This document shows, piece after piece, positions 55,640 to 64,000 of a stretch of DNA of 64,000 nucleotides (its first letter is position 1; each line of letters opens with the position of its first letter). A program made the translations under genes and the position numbers. A model generated the notes under the pieces. The model ran no database searches, was not told the DNA's origin, and worked only from the letters and a program-made list of their open reading frames with translations. Source of the DNA: Pomphorhynchus laevis (Eukaryota; Acanthocephala; Palaeacanthocephala; Echinorhynchida; Pomphorhynchidae); the NCBI GenBank assembly GCA_012934845.2, contig WNNJ02002631.1:62001-126000 (forward strand), in the 5' to 3' direction.

Positions 55640-56160
55640 ATATAAAAACAGTAGGTTAGAGCTCACCCTAGTCTCAACGACTAGCAAGCGTCTTAACGCT
55701 TGTTTGATTTTAAATGTATCTAGCGAGGTGGGCTCGTATTAACCTCTGAAATTCTTCGTTTCCCGCTGTTCGGTTTAGCAAACTGCTACATAAACCCGGG
55801 CGACTTGCGGACGAAGGAGAGTTTAAAAAAAGGATTTATTTTAACGTGGCAAATGCGTGCCAGCGCACGCTTACATGACCACAACAAAACAAGACTGTGA
55901 ATCAGGTGTCGAGAAGGTGTGAACGGAGGAGGTGTTTGAATGTGATAAAGGAGGGGGCGCGTCGAGAGTTATCAAATATTATCTTCAACGGGATTAGGAA
56001 GAAGTTATCAAGATCATTATATTTTGTTTTAATTAACAATACGAATTGGACGGCCTATAAGCAAATAAATGGTAAAATGATGATAGGCTCAGAAGGAAGA
56101 AATGGTTCAACAAGCCATATTTCAACCGGCCAAGGCTGATATACATGCTTACAACAAATT
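55640..56160 (+). repeat. Mixed segment with a copy of 51932-52045
   Basis: Positions 55965-56072 (TATCAAATATTATCTTCAAC through GACGGCCTATAAGCAAATAA) repeat 51945-52045 at about 95 percent. The part before it, 55660-55960, is more GC-rich, with CGGAGGAGGTGTTTGAATG, and is unassigned. Confidence 0.6.
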
Positions 56161-56588
56161 TCAAGTTTTCTAGCCAATTATAATGATAATAATATTAATG
56201 TCATTTTAAATTATATAATTATATATGATGTGAGAGTATGCGAGTATATAAAGTTTTTTAATGAATTGAGTGTAAATGCTAAAATAAATAATTTTCATGA
56301 TTTTAGTTCACATTTTATAGATAATCAATTGTGGATTTTAATAAATAATAATTTTTTATATATTTTTTGTTTTTAACAAACACCTGATAACAAAACGATC
56401 ACCATTGTCGAAAACAATCCTGAGGCCTCGCACATGAAAAAAACCACTATGGGGATTAAGAGCTCATATTAATCCGTCTGATCAGAGAAAGTTTCTAATG
56501 TACCGACTCCAAGATCAAATCGATGAAGAGTCGTTAAAGCTTGATGCAGGAGAGCTCATATTTCAACTCTTTAAAAAGATAAATAATT

Positions 56589-56780
56589 ATTGAAGCTGGA
56601 TCAAAGAAAAGAAGAAATTATTTTTGATATTTCGCTAACTTCTGTTAGCATCTTCGGAAAATTACCTCTAAGATGCTAACAGAAGTTAACGAAATATCAA
56701 AAATAATTTCCTCTTTTTTATTTTATCCAGCTCCAATAATTATTTATCAATACTGGATCAGTATCAACTATTTAAAATCT
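56589..56780. repeat. Head-to-head palindrome (family B, copy 4)
   Basis: Opens TTGAAGCTGGATCAAAG and closes TTATCCAGCTCCAATAATT. Arms read GATGCTAACAGAAGTTAACG then AAATATC, with a paired GTTAAC/GCTAAC-type helix followed by GAAATATC. The loop between the arms is only about ten bases, the shortest of the family. Confidence 0.68.
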
Positions 56781-56829
56781 TTAAAAAGAGTTGAAAATTT
56801 ATTAAAAAAAATAATTACCAAAATCAAAA

Positions 56830-57330
56830 TGCAATGAAATGTTCAGAGGATATGCAGCTTCAAACGATGTTGAAGCTTACTCTCCATTATATTGATCCAT
56901 TTGAAGATAGTATCATGATGGAAGATATTTTGGATGCGTGTTCGATCACGCCTAAGACATCATCGAATTGCATCTCGACGTGCGCGGCTGTCAAGCTAAT
57001 CGAAGAGGAACTTCAGGTGTGAATTTCTATTGGCATATATATTTTTGTGTGTATATTTATCTATTTTTTTCTATTTTTTTCTTTGTTTTCACTTATATAT
57101 AGCATAAAAATCGCATGTCTTGTGAAATCTAAGACATTAAAAAAACGCAAATCACGTGTATCGATTAATACACTTATAAAAGAGGTAGAGAAGGCATTTC
57201 CAGCGCTAAAGATACTCCTGCCAATAAGACAGGACACTTTTGCGCTGAAAATAACTTGGGATAATGACGAAGGCAAAACCACCTTTCAAAAGAATATTAG
57301 AGGTATAAATATTTGGCTCCGCTGTTATGT
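56830..57330 (+). pseudogene. Unidentified coding segments
   Basis: The frame 56834-57022 reads DPFEDSIMMEDILDACSITP and ends AAVKLIEEELQV. The frame 57047-57346 reads RVSINTLIKEVEKAFPALKI and ITWDNDEGKTTFQKNIRGI. Codon use looks protein-like, but I recognise no family. They may be parts of one decayed ORF of the mobile element that ends at 58435. Confidence 0.3.
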
Positions 57331-57540
57331 TGGTAAGAGGAGTTAGGGGCCGAAACCTGAAGATAAGTACCAAAAGATACTCCTGCCAATAAGACAGGAC
57401 ACTTTTGCACTGAAAATAACTTGGGATAATGACGAAGGCAAAACCACCTTTCAAAAGAATATTTAGAGGTATAAATATTTGGCTCCGCTGTTATGTTGGT
57501 AAGAGGAGTTAGGGGCCGAAACCTGAAAGTATAGCAGTTC
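57208..57540. repeat. Two tandem copies of a 165-bp block
   Basis: AAAGATACTCCTGCCAATAA starts at 57208 and 57373. The end of each copy (GGAGTTAGGGGCCGAAACCT) is also the outer end of the inverted repeats at 57505 and 58405. Confidence 0.85.
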
Positions 57541-58435
57541 CTCCTGATGACCTGTAATTCTTATTCTGATACAACGTCTGTTATTTATGAGTCAATTCAT
57601 AAAAATGACTTTTATTTAGATTTCAATTTTTTATTTTAACTTCATTTAAATTATAAATAATCTTAAAACAATTATTTATTTTATTATTTAATTATTAAAT
57701 TTTGATTTAGCATTATTATGTTTTGTTTATTTTATAATTATATTAAATACGTAGACTCAGTTAGCTGATTTGATCGTCAAAGATAACATCTCTCGAGAAA
57801 GTATCTTTGAGCGGTACATTTAGAAAGATGGTTTCGCCAGAATAACATTCAAAAATGTAAATATAAAAGAAACATTCTGGATAAAGTTACAACAAATAAA
57901 AGGAATCAAAGTCACTGACACTTCTCCGCGTTCTACGGGAATCCTTAGGGATGTCCCGTCGTTCGTAGAGGAAGAGAAAGCCAAGGATTTGACATATAAG
58001 TACGGAACAACTGCAATAAAAATATGTAAATCCTATAACCAAGCTTACAGCTCTTTTCTTGTGAAAGGATTTGTAAGTGATTTACAAAAGCTGCGCCATT
58101 TTCGACCTGGAATTTTGGGTCATCTAATTAAATCAGCTAAGTGAGTCTACGTATTTAATATAATTATAAAATAAACAAAACCTAATAATAATGATAAATC
58201 AAAGTTTAATAATTAAATAATAAAATAAATAATTGTTTTTAGATTATCTATAATTTAAATCAAGTTAAAATAAAAAAATTAAATTTCAAATAAACGTCAT
58301 TTTTATGAATTGACTAATAAATAACAGACGTTGTATCATAATAAGAATTAGAGACCATCAGGAGGAACTGCTATGCTATCAGGTTTCGGCCCCTAACTCC
58401 TCTACCCAACATAGCAGCGGGGCCGAATACATGCT
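57505..58435. repeat. Inverted repeats of about 270 bp around a 350-bp core
   Basis: GGGGCCGAAACCTGA at 57510 to GACTCAGTTAGCTGATTTGA at 57770 returns as its reverse complement at 58131-58405. The core (57842-58138, + strand) keeps a frame of about 100 codons: ARITFKNVNIKETFWIKLQQ, DTSPRSTGILRDVPSFVEEE and YKYGTTAIKICKSYN. I do not know this protein. The right repeat runs directly into the 3' end of the - strand RT at 58485, so the whole is probably the inverted tail of that element. Confidence 0.65.
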
Positions 58436-58484
58436 AATGATGTATTTCCTCTGATAAAACTATCTAGTATCTTATTCTAATACA

Positions 58485-60217
58485 AAGTATATTATTTATT
58501 ATCCATCCATAAAAATTTGCCACTTAAGAGTTTAAATTTATTCTTTATATTATTGTGTTGATTTATATATTTTACTATTTTCTGCTTGATGTTATTTTTA
58601 TAGTAACCTAGTTTAAAATATGTATCTATTAAATTATTTAAATGATTTTGAAGAAAGCCAATATCATTACATATTGTTGCAATTCTTAAAATTTCATTAT
58701 TCAATGTATTATATTTTATATTATATGGCATGCATGAATGCTCATGCAAAAATATGTTTCTTGTAAATTTAAATATGTCATCTTTACGATATAAATTAAT
58801 AGTAGTTTTAGTTAATGTTAATTTAATGTTCATATCTAGATATACACCTTCTTTATCATTAATATTGGTTTTGTTAAGAATAAGGCTTTCTGGATAAATG
58901 TGCTCACTAATTGAATAAAAATCATTAGAATTAAATACACATATATCATCAATGTATCGAAACATATATTTCATATATTTATATTGTTTAGATTTAGTTT
59001 TTACACAGTTATGAACAAATTCATATTCTATAAAGCTTAAAAACAAGTCAGCTATAATTGGGCTACTATTACCACCCATTGGAACACCTTTTACTTGTCT
59101 AAATATAGATGTCCCTACTTTTAAATAATTTTGATTTATCAAAATATTTAAGGATTCTATTAATTCAATTTTATCCATATATTTATATTTATTTGATGGT
59201 TTAATTTTTGTTAGATAGGCGTTATAATTATTATAACATATATATGTATATCTTTTTCCGAATATAAGATTAATTAATTTTACTAACGCTTCTTTAATAT
59301 CTACTAAATCTAGATTTGTATAAAGCGTACTAAAATAGTATGTATTCATATTTTGAAAATTTATTCCTTTTGTCTGTTCTAAAAATTCTTTTGTAGAATT
59401 AATACTGAAATAGTGTTTTATACCAGTATTAATTTCGATTACCTTGCAATATTTTTTAAAGTGTGCTTTAATTACTTTAAGTGTTTTATTCATATAGACA
59501 GAAAGTGGTTTTAATGTACATTTAAACGCACTACATATGAACCTAGGTTTGATTGGATTTTTATGTAATTTTGGATTCCAATATAATATAGGTATAGTTT
59601 TATTATCTAATTCAACCTTTATACCCTTTTTATCCATTATAGAACAGTGACTTGTAATAATTGTTTCTAAACTCAACTCACTACGTTCATATGTTGGATT
59701 TACATTTAAATCATTAGAATTAACCTCTTTCATTAGTATATCATAATAAAGTTTTTTGCATATGAAGACAAAGTTATTACTAGCTTTATCAATAGTTGTT
59801 ATTATATAGTTATCCTTTAATTTAGTAAGTTCTTTATACATATCTTTATTAATTTTATCTTTCCTTTTATAATTGTTTGTTATTTTCATTTTATTTTTAA
59901 TTTTATCAAATATATAATCTTTCCAAATTTTTATCTTAGATATATTCGAACTTTCACTATTAATCAGCTTACTAAAGTAATCATTTAAGTTATTATATAA
60001 CGAATTGTAAATTTTATTTTTGTCGTTGTTATTATTTAATCTATATTTATATCCTTTTGATAGCAGCTTTCTTAATTCACAATTTTCAATTAATTCTAGA
60101 TTATGGGTACATATATGTTCATTTATTTTATCAAAACTAAGACTTTTACAATTGCATTCTGTTTCCATTATGTTTCTAATATTATCGTTACATATTGATT
60201 TTAATTCTTTATTATAA
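58485..60217 (-). mobile_element. Penelope-like reverse transcriptase, long open frame
   Basis: A 558-codon frame (60168-58492) has IPILYWNPKLHKNPIKPRFI, NTYYFSTLYTNLDLVDIKEA, RQVKGVPMGGNSSPIIADLF and MFRYIDDICVFN, with both catalytic aspartates. The style FSTLYTN/VPMG/RYIDD fits PLE-type RTs rather than LINE or LTR RTs. The frame continues upstream of the ATG to about 60217, where an unrelated element begins, so the N-terminus is cut. No GIY-YIG nuclease is found at either end; in some PLE groups it is N-terminal and could have been lost here. An older copy lies at 28300-30065. Confidence 0.8.
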
Positions 60218-60221
60218 AAAT

Positions 60222-61990
60222 GAAAAAATCATGAAATGCTATGATTTCTCGTTGTTATCTCAACGCCTGATCCGTTATGAACCTCCACGTTCTCCACGAC
60301 CACTTGTTCCTAACCATTTTCTGCCCTTAGCGTGATATCCGCCATAATCACGTTCGTCATTGATACAATTCTTCATTATCAGGTACGATCCTGATAATGT
60401 AAGATCCTGTTCGTGGCCTGGGTTGGACAAGGACATAGAAAGATATGTCGGACAATGTCAATTGTGCCAGACGCATAGGCCAGCGGCGCAACCACAACCG
60501 TATTACCAATATGACATTCCTCAAGAAACAGCAACGTGTCCACGTAGATTTCGCTGGTCCGATCTTGAGACATATGTATATAGTGATTATTGATGGCTTC
60601 AGTCAGTGGCCAGAAGTTAATAAGATAGCTAATGCTTCGGTTATGGAAACAATTGGAGTGCCGCGAAAGCACTTTGTACGATGGGGGAGTATCAGAGCAA
60701 ATTGTTCATTTATAACCTACTCGCGGGCACACTGTCGAGACTGCCTATAATAGAAGAAATCAATAAGAACGTCGATGTGGATAGAGTACACATTTTACTC
60801 GACCATGACGCAGCAAAGATCGAATTTTCAGCAGTCAAATTACGCATAGCAAGCTTAAATGATCCAGTTATACAGCGAGTAAGACGATATTTAGAAAGTG
60901 ATTGGCTGAATAAATGTGAAGATCAATTACAGCCATACGCGGAGCGAAAAACGAATTATCATCGGAAAATGGAATGATTATATGGTTACAACGAATCGTA
61001 TATCACGTAACGTTGCGAACTCAAGCAGTAGATACGCTACATGTGGAACATCCCTGAATATGCGCAAGGAAAAGCATAGCTAGACTATACTGTTCGTGGC
61101 CTGGGTTGGACAAGGACATAGAAAGATATGTCGGACAATGTCAATTGTGCCAGACGCATAGGCCAGCGGCGCAACCACAACCGTATTACCAATATGACAT
61201 TCCTCAAGAAACATAGCAACGTGTCCACGTAGATTTTGCTGGTCCGATCTTGAGACATATGTATATAGTGATTATTGATGGCTTCAGTCAGTGGCCAGAA
61301 GTTAATAAGATAGCTAATGCTTCGGTTATGGAAACAATTGGAGTGCCGCGAAAGCACTTTGTACGATGGGGGAGTATCAGAAGAAATTATTTTAGACAAA
61401 AAACCACCGTTTCAGTCATTTAAATTCCGCAAATTTTGTCAAACAAATGAAATAAGACAACTTAGCATCGCCCTAATACCCACAAAATAATGGTTTGGTA
61501 GAGCATTTTATTGGGACGTCCAAAAGACGAGTCAAGCTTTAATCTCAATTCTTTCAAAATTCATTGGCAATCCTACAATTTTTAATGGCATACCGGAACA
61601 CGCCACAGGCATCTACAACAAAAGCACCTGCAGAGCTGATGTGGGTACGTAGGATTATAACAGTTTGGAACCACATACGACAGATATGCGAAGGACAACC
61701 TACTAAAATTGTAAAGATAAAAAAGAGAGGCATGATCAAGGTGCGAGACCACGAAACTTTGCGAAAAAGCAAAAGGTATGGTGGCGCGGTCAACGAAATC
61801 AATGTTAGAGTTCAGGTAACATTGTCGAATAAACCTGATGTGGATCTTACCTGATAATGAAGAATTGTGTCAATGACGAACGTGATTATGGCGGATATCA
61901 CGCTAAGGGCAGAAAATGGTTAGGAACAAGTGGTCGTGGAGAACGTGGAGGTTCATAACGGATCAGGCGTTGAGATAACAACGAGAAATC
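60222..61990 (+). mobile_element. Fossil Ty3/gypsy-type fragment between inverted repeats
   Basis: Parts seen are an H2C2-type knuckle and integrase (WPGLDKDIERYVGQCQLCQT, VHVDFAGPI, IVIIDGFSQWPEVNKI), a short RNase H end, and the integrase C-terminal part (FLMAYRNTPQASTTKAPAEL). One segment of about 310 bases occurs twice in direct order (60409-60720 and 61084-61390). About 155 bases at 60222-60390 recur inverted at 61850-61995. It is broken in several places, rearranged and older than the 53-kb copy. Confidence 0.75.
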
Positions 61991-62149
61991 ATAGCATTTC
62001 ATGATACGATCAAGCAAGACGAACCAACGTGCGAAACATATGTTCGCCTGCTAGATACGATATCATTTTTGAGAAAGAAAGCAAAGATGCCACGATCGCA
62101 AAACAGCATTCGCTGAATAAACCAACAGGGCAGAGGCACATAATGGACA

Positions 62150-62272
62150 CCGGTAAATGGTGCGGTAAATGGCGCATAATGAGCTAGCTCATTATGCGTA
62201 ACCGGCGGTTAACACGATGAATAATGCGGTAAATGGCGTATAATGAATTATTTCATTATGCGTAACCGTCTA
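62150..62272. repeat. GCGGTAAATGGCG repeats with small hairpins
   Basis: GCGGTAAATGGCG(C/T)ATAATGA occurs near 62168 and 62230, each followed by CATTATGCGTAACCG. ATAATGAGCTAGCTCATTAT is a perfect palindrome. Confidence 0.7.
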
Positions 62273-62379
62273 AAAAAGCCTGTGAATCGTTTAACATTTG
62301 AATTATGTGCATGTCGTTTCTGTTTTACAAACGAAACTAACCTTCCTTTGCTTAGTCATGACAGGTATCAACGGCTAAG

Positions 62380-63130
62380 GACACAAGACCAATCACTATA
62401 TCCAATAATATGGTATGGGTCTATGTGAAAGCTCAGACAAAATACCTGTTTCGTTACTACGAATCTCGAGAATTGTTTGGTGAAAACATTCACGGGTTTC
62501 GTAGTGGTAGGGAAAGTGTAAAAGCAGTCAGTGCCTTGCAGGTTTTTATAACCAAGGATACACGCCCGACGCTGCTGTATTCTTTGGACGTATCTGGGGA
62601 TTTTGACAACCTCACACTCGACACAGTTTTTGAAACGTTAAAAAAGATAATGTTCAACTGAGCATTCTCCGTCGTGGGTGGAAATTTTGGAGAGCAGCAG
62701 CTTTTATCTAGAAAACGACAATGGTTCTTTTTATAAACTATCCAAGGGTCTTCCTCATTAGGTCCCGTTTGTAGCCAATCTTGTTCATTATTACGACAAG
62801 AAGAGTATTGGATGAACTCTTGGATAGGATCACTAGTAGTGGTACTATTTACGCCGATGATACATCACTGGTGTTTAATAGTGTTTCCTTGTCTGATAAG
62901 ATTTGAAAACAGTGAAATATATTGTGAATGAGATCTCTAGACGTCTGTCTAAGTTAAGTTTGTCATTAAACCCAACAACAAGCAATTTCATTTACTACAG
63001 ATTTTGCAAACTAGGACGTCATACTAAATTATTTGCTGTTCTTCCTGTAAACCGAAAGATACAAATAATGATACTAAGATCAGTTTTCGGATCTAGCTGC
63101 ACTAAAAATCGGGCATGTCAATGTTTTTAA
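62380..63130 (+). mobile_element. LINE fragment (R1- or jockey-like RT)
   Basis: GENIHGFRSGRESVKAVSAL and LLYSLDVSGDFDNLTLDTVF are the finger and catalytic blocks of a LINE RT. AAGG-separated frames then give IYADDTSLVFN near 62850, VKYIVNEISRRLSKLSLSLN and a tail. The order is right but several frameshifts are present. It is a different family from the - strand LINEs. Confidence 0.7.
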
Positions 63131-63169
63131 TCAGTATAAATGAGAATAAAGTTGTTCTGGTGAGCGAGA

Positions 63170-64000
63170 CGATATAATGTTGGTTTGAATAGGTGTATAG
63201 TATTTGGAATATACGTCTACTCAAATAATCGTCCACCATAACAGTGTTATAGATTCTTAAAAAGGCTTTTAGTAATAATTAAAAAAGAATTAAAATTTAA
63301 AATTTTACAATTTAAAAATGATAAATTTGAATAGGTGAATTTTGTTCGTTTTCTAACATGTGCAGGTGTACAGATTAAGTAATTTTATTTGCGTTTTCAT
63401 ATCAGTTCTATTTTTAATTTTTTTTATCTATAAATCAATGTAGATGAATTTTATTATTGTTGGGATTTCATTGCTCGTTCTAAAACTGGTTATACTGAGA
63501 GATAAAATATGCTTCCCGTAATTGGCTCGGTTAGCGGAAATGCTTACCTAGCCTATTATTGTAAATATATTATTAAAATTGTTTTTAATCAGTAAAAATG
63601 AGAGTGAGAAGATTAAATGTTGGTTTGAGTAGGTGTATAGTAGTGTTTAACCCGTTTGTGTTGAGTGGACTATATGTCTACTCAAATAATCGTCCAACAT
63701 AACAGTGTTATTGATTCTTAAAAAGGCTTTTAGTATTAATTAAAAAGAATTAAAAGATATGTAAAATTTTACAATTTAAAAATACTGTTTGTTATATATG
63801 TCACAACAATTGACAATATAGTTATATATCTATACATTTATTTGTTATTTTATCATCCCTTTTTATTTCATATTGAAAAGAGCTGCGCGTACAACCGAAC
63901 TATCAGTAACATCATTTTTGATGTTACTGATCAAACCGTGTGTTAAATGGACTATACTTCTACTCGAATAATCGTCCATCAGAACAGTGTTATAGATTCT
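63170..64000 (+). repeat. Repeats with CTACTCAAATAATCGTCCA, three copies
   Basis: The block GTTGGTTTGA(A/G)TAGGTGTAT...CTACTCAAATAATCGTCCA and AACAGTGTTAT(A/T)GATTCT occurs at 63179, 63632 and 63940 and runs off the right edge. Spacing is about 450 then 310 bases. They follow the LINE fragment and may be its 3' UTR repeats. Confidence 0.7.

Noticed and set aside
60222-61990. A Polinton or Ginger-type DNA transposon (integrase between inverted ends)
   Set aside because: Only Ty3/gypsy-style integrase and RNase H pieces are present, with an internal direct duplication and no polymerase B, capsid or ATPase; a rearranged Ty3/gypsy fossil is simpler.

Overview
The window is AT-rich eukaryotic DNA from an animal genome crowded with mobile elements. 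The best guess is a flatworm (trematode- or planarian-like). The reasons are AT richness, introns of several kilobases filled with repeats, many Penelope-like elements, and short SINE-like units that combine a tRNA-like head with a hammerhead ribozyme, as in the schistosome SM-alpha family. No species can be fixed from the sequence alone.

Two host genes are clear. The larger is an Abl-family tyrosine kinase on the + strand. Nine exons between 9898 and 39194 join with consistent splice phases and consensus GT/AG borders. They encode about 993 residues: a low-complexity N-terminus, a very divergent SH3, an SH2, the kinase, a long basic linker and a C-terminal helical region resembling the F-actin-binding domain. 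The second is a two-exon calcium-sensor-like EF-hand gene on the - strand (43195 to 41772).

Everything else is mainly mobile DNA. From 3.6 to 9.0 kb on the - strand lies a LINE with a PHD finger, a reverse transcriptase and a restriction-like endonuclease. It is followed in the same frame by a complete ubiquitin-specific protease (USP, C19) domain and a lysine-rich tail; this is the most unusual object in the window. Several - strand copies of a second LINE (APE endonuclease type) lie at 22.3-32.2 kb and 40.6-41.3 kb. Penelope-like elements with GIY-YIG sequence sit at 1-0.5 kb and 46.6-48.7 kb; the latter has tandem 380-bp terminal repeats. Two copies of another Penelope-like reverse transcriptase lie at 28.3-30.1 kb and 58.5-60.2 kb. 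Fossil Ty3/gypsy pol fragments, both flanked by inverted repeats, lie at 52.9-55.2 kb and 60.2-62.0 kb.

At 44.5-46.4 kb four units in alternating orientation each carry a hammerhead ribozyme with all core bases, three helices and a GUC cleavage site. A second, hammerhead-like motif recurs in small head-to-head palindromes across the window (10.6, 11.7, 25.1, 25.8, 50.7, 56.6 kb) and at the 3' end of the first Penelope-like element. Its helix II changes on both sides between families while the core words are kept. Inverted duplication is therefore the main structural theme of the non-genic DNA.
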